Assembly: GCA_903851365.1 (NCBI GenBank)
Contig: CAINOB010000016.1
Span: 1 to 46,009, forward strand
Length of the DNA stretch: 46,009 bases
Direction of reading: 5' to 3'
DNA from: an uncultured Bacteroidota bacterium
GTDB taxonomy: Bacteria; Bacteroidota; Bacteroidia; Bacteroidales; UBA12481
The position numbers and the translations under genes are program-made. This document shows positions 15,909 to 25,008 of the stretch, piece after piece. Every line of letters starts with the position of its first letter. Positions within the stretch are counted from its first letter, which is position 1. Under the pieces are notes generated by a model. It searched no databases. It was not told where the DNA came from and saw only the letters and a program-made list of their open reading frames with translations.

Positions 15909-18284
15909 ATGAGAAAATTTGCTATTGCTTTTTTGATCATATTATTACCATTATCAATTCAGGCACAGCGATTTACCGTCAGGGGTACCGTAGAGGATAT
16001 TCAGACTGGTGAAAAATTGATCAGCGCGAATGTTTACGAATCCATCTCTTTGAAGGGAATTGCAACGAATGCTTTCGGTTTTTATAGTCTTACCCTGCCT
16101 GCCGGAGAAGTAAAACTAAATTTCTCCTTTATTGGCTATAAGACTGTCATTGTTGATTTAAAGTTAAGTCGTGATACTCTCATTAATATCCGGCTTGAAC
16201 CAGTGATAAGCCTTGGTGAGGTCATTATTTCGGCTGACAAAGCAAAATCAGCTGTCAGGAGTACTCAAATGAGCATGACTGAACTAAGCGCTAAAACGAT
16301 AAAAAGTTTACCGATGCTGCTGGGTGAAGTTGATGTTTTAAAGGCACTACAACTGTTGCCAGGAGTTAAAGGCGGCAACGAAGGTACCAGCGGTATTTAT
16401 GTCCGTGGCGGTGGTCCTGATCAAAATCTTATTTTGCTTGATGGCGTTCCGGTTTACAATGCCAATCACCTTTTTGGTTTCTTTTCTGTTTTTAATCCGG
16501 ATGCAATCCAAAATGTAAAACTGATTACCGGTGGATTTCCTGCCCGATACGGCGGAAGGCTCTCTTCAGTACTTGATATCCGAATGCGCGACGGAAATAA
16601 TAAGAAATTCAGTGCGGAAGGAAGTGTGGGAATTATTGCCAGTAAACTCACCTTAGAGGGTCCGATAATCAAGGACCGTACCTCATACATTGTTTCAGCA
16701 CGTCGAACTTATATCGATATACTTGCTCAACCACTTATCCGGGCAGCTGCTAAACAGGGCAGCGGAAGCAACTTTAATGCGGGCTATTATTTTTATGACC
16801 TTAATGCTAAGATCAACCATAAATTTTCTGACCGAAGCCGATTGTTCTTAAGTGCTTATTCGGGCCAGGATAAAGCTTATCTGAAATCATCTGAAAGTGG
16901 TGATATTCAAGGGCAGAGTGTTGAAAATCTGAGTGATGCGGGACTTGGCTGGGGTAACCTGACTGCAGCGCTAAGATGGAATTATGTGATAACTCCTAAA
17001 CTTTTTACTAATGCAACTCTGACCTACAGCAGATATAATTTTATCACATCCATGCTCGATCAGCAGAAAGATGCTGGGGTGATGACGCATAAATATCAGT
17101 TTATTTACAATTCGGGAATCGTTGACTGGGCAGGAAAGATCGATTTTGAATATTTGCCTGATCCCAATCATACCATTCGCTTCGGGTATAATCAGATCTA
17201 CCATACGTTCAAGCCCGGTATAAGCATTTTATCACTAAAGGAGAATAGCACCGAGATTGATACCACTTTCGGCAATAAAAATATTTATGCTCATGAAGCA
17301 GCCTTATTCATTGAGGATGACTGGACTATCTCACCCCGTTTAAAGGCAAATATAGGTCTTCATTTTTCCGGTTTTAAAGTGAGCGATTCAACATATACTT
17401 CATTACAGCCAAGAATTTCAGTGAGATATCTTTTCAGTGAAAACCTTTCTGTCAAGGCTGCCTTTACCACCATGAGCCAATATATTCATTTGCTGACCAA
17501 TTCGACAATTGGTTTGCCTACTGATCTCTGGCTACCAGCTACGGAAAAAATCAAACCTGAAAAGGCCATTCAATGTGCGCTTGGAATTGTTTATGAACCC
17601 AGTGATGGCATAGAGATCAGCGTGGAAGGATATTATAAATCCATGACCAATCTGATTGAATATAAAGAGGGGGCAAGTTTCTTTTCATTTGAAGATGACT
17701 GGCAGAATAAAATTGAAATTGGTGAAGGTCGCGCTTACGGCACAGAGTTCCTTATCCGGAAGCAGGTGGGAAAAACTTCAGGCTGGATCGGATATACACT
17801 TTCCTGGAGCGAGCGCAAATTTGCTAATATCAGTTACGGAGCTTGGTTTCCTTATAGATACGACCGGAGACATGATATTTCCATCGTTCTCAACCAGACA
17901 ATAAATAACCATATCGATATCGGTTTAACGTGGGTTTATGGTACAGGAAATGCAGTCACCCTGCCATTAGAGAAATATGCTGGAATTTCAAGCTTTTGGT
18001 ATGACTACCAGTATTTTAATGGAATTGAGGCTTTTGATAACCGAAATTCTTTCAGAATGCCTGCTTATCACCGTCTGGATATTGGAATAAACTTTAAAAA
18101 GGAGACTAAATGGGGTCAGCGGATTTGGTCCTTTGGTGCATATAATGTGTATAACCGGAAGAATCCGTTTTACCTCCAATTCTCACAGCAATATCTAGAT
18201 GATGGCACCTATAAAAAGGTTCTGAAACAGTACTCCCTGTTTCCTTTGATTCCGTCGATCAGTTACAGCTTTAAGATTAAATAG
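15909..18284 (+). CDS. TonB-dependent outer-membrane receptor
   Basis: A 791-residue TonB-dependent receptor. A signal peptide (residues 1-19, ending SIQA) is followed by a carboxypeptidase-regulatory-like beta-sandwich (about 22-107; ATNAFGFYSLTLPAGEVKLN), a plug domain (about 120-230; YVRGGGPDQNLILLDGVPVY) and a 22-strand-type barrel to the end (SISYSFKIK). It takes up a large or scarce ligand that cannot be identified here. There is no N-terminal signalling (STN) domain, so it probably does not itself drive the nearby ECF sigma factor. The DUF4249 lipoprotein follows after 2 bases, a common Bacteroidota pair. Confidence 0.95.
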   Translation: MRKFAIAFLIILLPLSIQAQRFTVRGTVEDIQTGEKLISANVYESISLKGIATNAFGFYSLTLPAGEVKLNFSFIGYKTVIVDLKLSRDTLINIRLEPVISLGEVIISADKAKSAVRSTQMSMTELSAKTIKSLPMLLGEVDVLKALQLLPGVKGGNEGTSGIYVRGGGPDQNLILLDGVPVYNANHLFGFFSVFNPDAIQNVKLITGGFPARYGGRLSSVLDIRMRDGNNKKFSAEGSVGIIASKLTLEGPIIKDRTSYIVSARRTYIDILAQPLIRAAAKQGSGSNFNAGYYFYDLNAKINHKFSDRSRLFLSAYSGQDKAYLKSSESGDIQGQSVENLSDAGLGWGNLTAALRWNYVITPKLFTNATLTYSRYNFITSMLDQQKDAGVMTHKYQFIYNSGIVDWAGKIDFEYLPDPNHTIRFGYNQIYHTFKPGISILSLKENSTEIDTTFGNKNIYAHEAALFIEDDWTISPRLKANIGLHFSGFKVSDSTYTSLQPRISVRYLFSENLSVKAAFTTMSQYIHLLTNSTIGLPTDLWLPATEKIKPEKAIQCALGIVYEPSDGIEISVEGYYKSMTNLIEYKEGASFFSFEDDWQNKIEIGEGRAYGTEFLIRKQVGKTSGWIGYTLSWSERKFANISYGAWFPYRYDRRHDISIVLNQTINNHIDIGLTWVYGTGNAVTLPLEKYAGISSFWYDYQYFNGIEAFDNRNSFRMPAYHRLDIGINFKKETKWGQRIWSFGAYNVYNRKNPFYLQFSQQYLDDGTYKKVLKQYSLFPLIPSISYSFKIK

Positions 18285-18286
18285 TC

Positions 18287-19213
18287 ATGAAGAAGCTAAA
18301 AATCAGATCGGGACTGCTGCTGTCTGCAACAATTTTAATGGTTGGACTTCTATCCTGCGAAAAGGTCATCGATATTTCCATTCCGGAAAAAGAGAGGAAA
18401 ATTGTTGTTAATGGACTGATTAATCCTGAGAAGAATGTGAGGGTTAATCTCAGTAAAAGCATCTCGGTATTGGAAAATGATACCATTATTCCCATTGTCG
18501 GGGGTGATGTTAACCTGTATCATGGAACAGATTTCATTGGCAAATTATCGGAGGAGCCTGGCGGATTTTATTCGCTTCCTGATTTTAAACCTCAAATCGG
18601 GCAGTCATACAGGTTAACAGCTGTTGGAAGCGGTTTGAAACCAATTGAGGCAATAGCGGTCCTTCCCCCGCTTGTCCCCTTTATATCAGTGGATACGGCA
18701 ACTCTAACCAATCAGTGGGGTGGCCGTGAACTTCGCCTGACGATTAAATTTAAAGATCCTGCCAATGTAAAAAATGTATATGGGTTCGGTGTTGATCTGA
18801 CCATTAAAGAGTTTGACTATGGCACCATGTCCTATACCGGGCGCAAAGTGACCAGTACTGCATATCTTTACGCTAATAATGACCGGCTACTTCAGGATGA
18901 AACACACTATTTTGAGGGGAAACTTTATTTCGATGACCTTCTGTTTGATGGCTTAACCAAAACGGTGGACCTCAGTATAAGTGACTACTCATTATTTGAA
19001 TCCGATACCATTTGGGCAGATGTCAGAATGGAGCAGGTTGATCCATCCTACTACCTTTATGCCGTAAGTAATGAAGCTTATCAAGGGGCACACGGGAATC
19101 CTTTTTCTGAGCCGGTACAGGTATATACTAATGTTTCAGGTGGTTATGGCATTTTTACCGGTTCATCAGTGGCCAGGTTTCCGTTAGTTATCCTGGGACA
19201 AAGGAAATTCTGA
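18287..19213 (+). CDS. DUF4249 lipoprotein, partner of the TonB receptor
   Basis: A 308-residue lipoprotein. The signal peptide ends in LLSC (Cys25 approx.), and the mature N-terminus EKVIDISIPEKERKIVVNGL is characteristic of DUF4249. The C-terminus VYTNVSGGYGIFTGSSVAR is the other conserved patch. These proteins are surface-associated and encoded after TonB receptors, presumably as ligand-binding partners, though the ligand is unknown. It starts 2 bases after the receptor stop. A 19-base palindrome overlaps its stop codon. Confidence 0.9.
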   Translation: MKKLKIRSGLLLSATILMVGLLSCEKVIDISIPEKERKIVVNGLINPEKNVRVNLSKSISVLENDTIIPIVGGDVNLYHGTDFIGKLSEEPGGFYSLPDFKPQIGQSYRLTAVGSGLKPIEAIAVLPPLVPFISVDTATLTNQWGGRELRLTIKFKDPANVKNVYGFGVDLTIKEFDYGTMSYTGRKVTSTAYLYANNDRLLQDETHYFEGKLYFDDLLFDGLTKTVDLSISDYSLFESDTIWADVRMEQVDPSYYLYAVSNEAYQGAHGNPFSEPVQVYTNVSGGYGIFTGSSVARFPLVILGQRKF

Positions 19214-19238
19214 ATTTCCTAGTATACTTGTAACAAGT
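19202..19238. repeat. Two adjacent palindromes before the sigma factor
   Basis: AGGAAATTC-T-GAATTTCCT (19202-19220) is a perfect 9-base palindrome that includes the DUF4249 stop codon. ACTTG-TAA-CAAGT (19226-19238) follows six bases later. Neither has a T-run, so neither is a classic terminator. They may be operator sites for the sigma factor gene or chance AT-rich symmetry. Confidence 0.4.
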
Positions 19239-19263
19239 TGGTTCTTTATTCGTCTACGTGTTG

Positions 19264-19809
19264 ATGACAGCTCAAGAATTCAACGAGAAAGTGGTACCGA
19301 TGAACCGGCAACTTTACCGGTATGCATTCAGATTTCTTGGTAATCAGGAGGATTCTAAAGATGCTGTCCAGGACGTCTTTGTCAAATTGTGGAACATGAG
19401 AAATGAAATGTCCTCACTCAGTAGCATTGAAGCTTTTTCCATCAGGGTGATGAGAAATCACTGTCTCGACCGGATCAAGCTTAAAAAGACCGTGAGTTTG
19501 GATGTTCAGGAGTATTTCACCAACCGGCCGGGCAATGAGACTGCTCCGGACCGTTGCCTTGAAATCAATAATTCTATTGATATTGTGCGGAATACTATCG
19601 GTGAAATGATGGAACCTCAGAGATCTGTAGTGCGAATGAGGGATCTTGAGGGTTATTCAAATGAAGAAATAGCTGAAGCTCTAGGTATTGCGGATGGAAC
19701 TGTTCGCGTAATTTTGTCAAGGGGAAGGAATAGGATCAGGCAAGTCCTGGCTAAAATGCATGGTTATGAAAACGAGCGAAATAAGAATTTTGTTGCAGAA
19801 ATATTATGA
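19264..19809 (+). CDS. ECF-type RNA polymerase sigma factor
   Basis: A sigma-70 family extracytoplasmic-function factor of 181 residues from ATG 19264 (a GTG two codons upstream is also open). Region 2 spans about 10-80 (YRYAFRFLGNQEDSKDAVQD, VFVKLWNMRNEM) and region 4 about 120-170 (EMMEPQRSVVRMRDLEGYSN, ALGIADGTVRVILSRGRNRI). Its 3' end overlaps the next gene by 50 bases, the usual arrangement of a sigma factor with its anti-sigma. No FecR-type gene is present. The regulon is unknown; the downstream DUF4252 gene is a probable target. Confidence 0.93.
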   Translation: MTAQEFNEKVVPMNRQLYRYAFRFLGNQEDSKDAVQDVFVKLWNMRNEMSSLSSIEAFSIRVMRNHCLDRIKLKKTVSLDVQEYFTNRPGNETAPDRCLEINNSIDIVRNTIGEMMEPQRSVVRMRDLEGYSNEEIAEALGIADGTVRVILSRGRNRIRQVLAKMHGYENERNKNFVAEIL

Positions 19810-20299
19810 AGGATCGACGTCTTCGTTTGAGGAAGCCGATCTTGAAAAGTATTTCCTGAATGAACGGGTAGATGCGGAATTTGAAGCAGATAAGCTTCAT
19901 TTTGAGGCATTGTCATCAATGCGTAATGAAGATATCCCCGTTCCCGAAGACCTGGAATCTTCCGTTTTGGCTGCACTGAAAAAAGTTCAGGGTTCTCAGC
20001 GCGGCGGTACCAAAAGGATCGTTTATCTTACTGTAAGCCTTGCCGCAGCGCTGCTTTTAATGGTTTCAACTTACATTTTCGTTTCCCGTAATGATCAATC
20101 TTCCCTGGTTAGTGATCCAAAAATTGCATATGCGGAATCCCGCGAAGCTCTCGAATTGGTTTCAAAGTACTTTAATGATGGTACTTCAAGATTATCCGGC
20201 TTGAGTAAAATCAACCAGGCTATTGAACCGCTCAGTAAACTGAATTCATTGGACAAGGCAGCGAAAAGCCTGTCCGAATTTGGTAGATCCAATCATTAG
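19760..20299 (+). CDS. Membrane anti-sigma factor candidate
   Basis: A 179-residue protein with a soluble acidic N-terminal part (residues 1-80), one membrane helix (IVYLTVSLAAALLLMVSTYIF, about 87-107) and a 70-residue periplasmic tail. This layout and the 50-base overlap with the ECF sigma gene indicate an anti-sigma role. No zinc-binding HxxxCxxC (ZAS) motif is visible, so it would belong to another class. The overlap implies coupled, stoichiometric synthesis. A second ATG at 19766 may be the real start. The short tail could bind the downstream DUF4252 protein, which is conjecture. Confidence 0.75.
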   Translation: MVMKTSEIRILLQKYYEGSTSSFEEADLEKYFLNERVDAEFEADKLHFEALSSMRNEDIPVPEDLESSVLAALKKVQGSQRGGTKRIVYLTVSLAAALLLMVSTYIFVSRNDQSSLVSDPKIAYAESREALELVSKYFNDGTSRLSGLSKINQAIEPLSKLNSLDKAAKSLSEFGRSNH

Positions 20300-20312
20300 T
20301 AAAACAAGAACC

Positions 20313-20828
20313 ATGAAAAAATATTTCATTTTCTCGATGATGTTCATGATGGCCACAGGGGCGTTTGCCCAGAATAAGGCTATTGAACAGATCTTTAAAA
20401 AATATGCCGATAAAGATGGATTCACGTCGGTTGTGATCACGAAAAACATGTTCCAACTATTTGCCAATGTTGATAACCCAACCAATGATGATTTTCTAAA
20501 AACAGTCAAAAATCTGGATTTTATTAAGATTCTTTCAGTTCAGGGAGAAAGTGAAGGAAAGAATTTCTATAAAGAGATTCAACCCGCTATTCCGGAAACA
20601 GAATATAAAGAGTTGATGACAATCAAAGAGCCTGAAAATCAGGTTAAATTCTTTACTCTTGAAAAGGATGGAGTCATTAAGGAACTCATTATGATTAGTT
20701 GCGGTAAAGAAGAAAGTGCCATGATCTGGATGACTGGCATTATAGATATGAAGACGGTAGCGAAAATTGCCGGAAGCATGCATGTCGACGGAATGGAAAA
20801 CCTCCAAAAGGCTGGCAAAAAGGAATAA
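20313..20828 (+). CDS. DUF4252 secreted protein
   Basis: A 171-residue exported protein. The signal peptide MKKYFIFSMMFMMATGAFAQ is followed by the DUF4252 core (IEQIFKKYADKDGFTSVVIT, then LDFIKILSV). Members are small secreted or lipid-anchored proteins of unknown role, frequently encoded after an ECF sigma/anti-sigma pair in Bacteroidota, as here. No Cys follows the signal, so it is predicted to be free in the periplasm. ATG 20313 lies 13 bases after the anti-sigma stop and is preferred to an upstream in-frame start that would hide the signal peptide. Confidence 0.85.
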   Translation: MKKYFIFSMMFMMATGAFAQNKAIEQIFKKYADKDGFTSVVITKNMFQLFANVDNPTNDDFLKTVKNLDFIKILSVQGESEGKNFYKEIQPAIPETEYKELMTIKEPENQVKFFTLEKDGVIKELIMISCGKEESAMIWMTGIIDMKTVAKIAGSMHVDGMENLQKAGKKE

Positions 20829-20844
20829 GTAATGCGAGGTTTTC

Positions 20845-20852
20845 TATTTTTG
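20845..20852 (+). promoter_or_regulatory. Candidate -7 box TATTTTTG before the gluzincin gene
   Basis: A perfect match to TAnnTTTG lies 4 bases before the predicted GTG start at 20857. No TTG -33 element is seen at 19-21 bases upstream. If used, transcription would start at or just after the GTG, giving a leaderless message. Confidence 0.25.
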
Positions 20853-20856
20853 CAGT

Positions 20857-23670
20857 GTGAATAGAATCTCGTCTTCCGCGTTTAAATTTTTATTATTCCT
20901 TTTACTCTTTGCCATATCTGTTAAGGGGTATGCCCAATATTATTCATTGGGAGCAGATCCATGGACTATCAGGTGGAGCCACACCAAAATAAAGGAATTC
21001 GATCTTATATATCCTGATAATCAATCCGTAATGGCTGATAAATTCAGCCGTGTGTTTTCGGATATATCGAAGCCGGTCACTGCTTCAATGAAGGCAACCA
21101 TCCGGAGATTACCTGTTATTCTGCACTCCTATGCTTCTTTTTCCAATGGCTCTTCCATATTGGCGCCCAGGCGTATCGAACTGTTTCCTAAGCAACCATT
21201 GGCTTTGGAAACGAATGACTATATTCCACAGTTAGCGATCCATGAAACCAGGCATTTTGCCCAGATGGAAGCTTTGAATTGCGGCATTACAAAAATCGCA
21301 GGTTATCTTCTCGGCGATCAGGCTCAATCCATTGTTCTTGGGATACATGTCCCGGGCTGGCTTCTCGAAGGTGACGCAGTATTGACCGAAACTTTACTTA
21401 GCGAGGCAGGACGGGGTAGAATTGCAAGTTTCATGCAGCCTTTAAGAGCACGTTTGATTGATAATAAAGATCTCTCCTGGGATAGGGTCTTATTTGGTTC
21501 TTATCGCGAAGTAATGCCAAATGAGTACCTGTTTGGATATTTTCTGACTGCTCGTGGCCGAATGCTTGCTGATCCTTTGCTTTGGTCGGATGCCTTAAGG
21601 AAAATAGGTGGCAATCCATTTAGAATAAAGGGCCTCTCCGGCCTGACAAGACCTAAAACAGGTTACCGTTTCTCAAAATTATATGTCGAAACCCTTGCAT
21701 GGCTTCGTGATTACTGGACCGATCCTGCAAAGGCAGTTAGAACCGAGCCAGGAATAAAAATAATTAAATCAGACAGTCTTGACTATCTTAATTATTACAG
21801 GCCGCAGGAATTCAAAGGAAATCAAATCATATGTTTAAAAAAATCGCTGGATGATCTGGCGGCTTTTGTGACAATCGATTCGCTCGGTTCAGAGAAAATT
21901 ATTGTAAGGCCCGGTTCTATCGAAGATGAAGGTTTCTCTTATGTTAATGGAAAAATGGTTTGGGCAGAAATATTGCAGGATCCCCGCTGGAAAACTCGTT
22001 CCTGGTCAGATATTTTTATTTTCGATTGCAAACTGGACCGAAAGGTCAGGCTGACCCATAAGCAGAGGTATTTTTCACCGGTGTTGAATTTTTCCGGTGA
22101 CAGGATAGCCGCGATCAATGAACAACCAAATGGGACTTCACTCATTGCTATCATTGATCCCATAAATGGCAGAGTAATCAAATCAATTAGTTACGCGATT
22201 GATGAGCACTTTAGTTATTTATCCTGGGGGTTAGGCCAGGAAGAACTGGTTGCGATAACGACTGGTCCGCAGGGGAGAAAGCTCCTGTTGATCGATATAA
22301 ATTCTGGATTAGCAACTGTTATGCTTTCGGCAGGTATGACCGATATAACGTGTCCTGTTGTTTTGGGTAAGTGGATTTATTTTGCGGGTCCGGTTGGTAC
22401 TACCCAGGGCCTTTATCGGATTAACCGAAATTCTCACAAAATGGAGATGGTGTTCGGGCATCGCCAGGGAATCAACTATTTAAGTTCAAACAGTCAGGAA
22501 TTATTCATGTCCGTTTTTACGTCCAGGGGTTATCGTCCGGCAAAAGTTCCGGTAATAATATTAAAGGGTACTCCGGTGAATCAGGTGGAACATCTTCAGG
22601 AACCTGTTACCGCCATTATTCAGAGGGCTGATGACGAATTCCCAATTGTCCTATCAGATACGATTAAGAAATTCTCAAAAGAACCCTATTATAAAATTCC
22701 TCATTTATTAAGATTGCATTCCTGGTCCCCTGTTTTTGTAAATCCGGATTCCTACCAGATTAGTCCCGGAGTAGTCATGATGTCGCAAAATGACCTTAGC
22801 ACACTGACCTGTTGGGCAGGCTACGAATACAATAAACCTGATATGTCTCATAACATTATTGGTTCGTTGCGCTATACCGGACTTTATCCCTCTTTGGAAG
22901 TTGATTACAGTAGAAAATATATCAATTTGAATCGTGAATCGGATTCGCTCGCTAAATATCTTATTGCTTCACAGCAGTTTATAAAAATTGGAGCCGGATT
23001 GCCTATTAGCTTCTCTTCAGGAGCCTGGTCTAAAAAGATTCAGCCAACCCTATTTTTTGAACAGGTTGGATATCTGCAGGATCGGGAATCTGACTTCAAC
23101 CGCTCCGCCTGGACGGCGGGGGTTTCACTTTCGTCTTCTTTTCTGAGAAACCTGAGCTACCGCGATTTGTTTCCGAAATGGGGCGTTTCGATGGATTTAA
23201 GCCTGTTTAAAGCCTTTTCCAATACGAGTAGGGTAATGAATATGACTGGGCGCATTGTTCTTTATTTGCCAGGTTTATTACCTAACAGCAGCGTGAGAAT
23301 CCTCAACTCATTAAACATGGTTGGGATGGAGCAATTTTATACCCTGATTCAGGATTACCCAAGAGGACGAATAAATGGCCTCTCGAATTACTCTTACAAT
23401 TTTAAAATTGATTATGCTTTCCCCGTTGCCTATCCTGATTATCATATCAGCTGGCTCATTTATGTAAACAGAATTAAGGCAGATCTCTTCTTTGATTCCG
23501 GTACACCTTTACAGGAGAGAGACTGGTTCAACTCCACAGGGATTGATTTGACAATGGATTATCGCTTAATGCGAATAGGAATAGCGCTGGAATCGGGAAT
23601 CAGGGCAATGTACTTCACGGAATCACGAAAATTGGGAGCTGAATTTTTATTTTCCTTCTCAGTCCAATGA
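20857..23670 (+). CDS. Large secreted gluzincin-like protein with propeller-like and barrel-like parts
   Basis: A 937-residue exported protein; the only plausible start is GTG 20857, ahead of a signal peptide (FKFLLFLLLFAISVKGYAQ). Residues 125-180 contain HETRH (129-133) and, 38 residues later, WLLEGDAVLTE with Glu171, matching the HExxH...E zinc site of gluzincin metallopeptidases (Peptidase_MA-like). Residues about 310-600 have repeated strands resembling a TolB-type beta-propeller. The last 280 residues alternate aromatic/hydrophobic strands and end in LFSFSVQ, as in outer-membrane barrels. It follows the ECF-DUF4252 cluster. Substrate and activity are unknown. Confidence 0.7.
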   Translation: MNRISSSAFKFLLFLLLFAISVKGYAQYYSLGADPWTIRWSHTKIKEFDLIYPDNQSVMADKFSRVFSDISKPVTASMKATIRRLPVILHSYASFSNGSSILAPRRIELFPKQPLALETNDYIPQLAIHETRHFAQMEALNCGITKIAGYLLGDQAQSIVLGIHVPGWLLEGDAVLTETLLSEAGRGRIASFMQPLRARLIDNKDLSWDRVLFGSYREVMPNEYLFGYFLTARGRMLADPLLWSDALRKIGGNPFRIKGLSGLTRPKTGYRFSKLYVETLAWLRDYWTDPAKAVRTEPGIKIIKSDSLDYLNYYRPQEFKGNQIICLKKSLDDLAAFVTIDSLGSEKIIVRPGSIEDEGFSYVNGKMVWAEILQDPRWKTRSWSDIFIFDCKLDRKVRLTHKQRYFSPVLNFSGDRIAAINEQPNGTSLIAIIDPINGRVIKSISYAIDEHFSYLSWGLGQEELVAITTGPQGRKLLLIDINSGLATVMLSAGMTDITCPVVLGKWIYFAGPVGTTQGLYRINRNSHKMEMVFGHRQGINYLSSNSQELFMSVFTSRGYRPAKVPVIILKGTPVNQVEHLQEPVTAIIQRADDEFPIVLSDTIKKFSKEPYYKIPHLLRLHSWSPVFVNPDSYQISPGVVMMSQNDLSTLTCWAGYEYNKPDMSHNIIGSLRYTGLYPSLEVDYSRKYINLNRESDSLAKYLIASQQFIKIGAGLPISFSSGAWSKKIQPTLFFEQVGYLQDRESDFNRSAWTAGVSLSSSFLRNLSYRDLFPKWGVSMDLSLFKAFSNTSRVMNMTGRIVLYLPGLLPNSSVRILNSLNMVGMEQFYTLIQDYPRGRINGLSNYSYNFKIDYAFPVAYPDYHISWLIYVNRIKADLFFDSGTPLQERDWFNSTGIDLTMDYRLMRIGIALESGIRAMYFTESRKLGAEFLFSFSVQ

Positions 23671-24930
23671 TCAGCCCCTTTTCATCTCAATAAGCGTAAT
23701 CTCGGGCCAGATTCCAACGCGGCCGGGAAAAGCGAGATAACCTAAACCCCGATTAACATAAAGATACTGATTATCTGATTTGTAAAGTCCGGCCCAGTAT
23801 TTATACAACAGTTGAACTGGGCTGATTTTGAAATTACCGACTTCAAGACCAAACTGGAATCCATGAGTGTGGCCTGACAATGTTAAGGGGATGCTTGTTT
23901 TTTCGTTGACTTCCTTAACCCAATGATCAGGGTTGTGGGAAAGAAGGACGACAAAATCTTCAGATGGAATCCCTTCCAATGTCTTACTCAGATTTCCATA
24001 TTGCTTGAATGGTGGAAGACCCCAGTTTTCCACGCCGGCAATTTGAATCCGCTCCCCATTTCTTTCGATTGTTACTTTTTCATTGCGAAGAACACGGAAA
24101 CCCATTTCTTCTTCCTGCCTGATTATCGCATCTAAATTTGCCTTTTTTGCTGCTTTTGATGGCCATTTTGAATAATCGCCATAGTCATGATTACCCAAAA
24201 TGGCAAATTTTCCGAGAGGTGCTTTCATATCTGCCCACATGGAAACCCAACCATTCATTTCAGACGCAAAGTTGTTAACCATGTCACCGGTAAAAACAAG
24301 CAAATCAGGTTTGATATCCTCAATAATCGTAACCACTTCTTTAAGCTTATCCTCATTGCCATAGAAACCACCGAGATGAGCATCGGAAAGTTGTACAATT
24401 CTCAATCCGTGGAATGCGGCAGGTAGGTTAGGGAATTTTATTTCGGAATGATGAACAGTAAAACGAAAGCGCCCCCAGCCGATTCCATGAAATACTCCCA
24501 GAAACGGAAGAGCAGCGACAATTATTCCTGTCTTTCTTATGAAATCGCGACGACTGACCAGGGAATTGAATTTTGGAGGCGGCTCCTTGAAATTCTTCTT
24601 CTGGAAGATCTTGCGGAAACCGTTAAGTATATCACTAAACCCTTCAAATAGGATATAAACCAGTTTAAAAACAAAAACGGCAATAAAGATCCCGTTAAAC
24701 CACATCAGCCGCATATATCTGGATGGAATCTCAGGAGCCTGCTGATAATTAAGGTAAAAAAAGATGAACAGCGAAATGAGGCAGAGAGAGAAAGTAAAAT
24801 AGATCGCCGTAGCTGTTATCCTGAATTTTTGTGACTGTTTACTGACGAGGGCTATCAAACCCTTATAGGTATAGAGGTCAATCAATAAGAGTATCGGAAT
24901 AATCAGAACAATTGATTGAAATGAACGCAT
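23671..24930 (-). CDS. Membrane-anchored calcineurin-type metallophosphoesterase
   Basis: A 419-residue protein with several N-terminal membrane helices (about 5-100), a cytoplasmic/periplasmic linker with RRDFIRKTGIIVAALPFLG (127 onward), and a metallophosphoesterase domain. The metal-binding motifs are in order: LSDAHLGG, FTGDMVN, LGNHDYGD, LLSHNPD and LSGHTHG. Relatives include YpbG/YkuE-like and UDP-2,3-diacylglucosamine hydrolase-like enzymes; the substrate is unknown. Its stop codon directly abuts the stop of the convergent gluzincin gene, with no spacer. A well-formed promoter lies in the divergent gap upstream. Confidence 0.92.
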   Translation of the reverse strand: MRSFQSIVLIIPILLLIDLYTYKGLIALVSKQSQKFRITATAIYFTFSLCLISLFIFFYLNYQQAPEIPSRYMRLMWFNGIFIAVFVFKLVYILFEGFSDILNGFRKIFQKKNFKEPPPKFNSLVSRRDFIRKTGIIVAALPFLGVFHGIGWGRFRFTVHHSEIKFPNLPAAFHGLRIVQLSDAHLGGFYGNEDKLKEVVTIIEDIKPDLLVFTGDMVNNFASEMNGWVSMWADMKAPLGKFAILGNHDYGDYSKWPSKAAKKANLDAIIRQEEEMGFRVLRNEKVTIERNGERIQIAGVENWGLPPFKQYGNLSKTLEGIPSEDFVVLLSHNPDHWVKEVNEKTSIPLTLSGHTHGFQFGLEVGNFKISPVQLLYKYWAGLYKSDNQYLYVNRGLGYLAFPGRVGIWPEITLIEMKRG

Positions 24931-25008
24931 TCAGCAACCTCGATTTTGGAACATTTTTAATAGAATTCCGTAATATAACAATAAGAGCCCTTCTTTGTTT
25001 TCGGGGTG

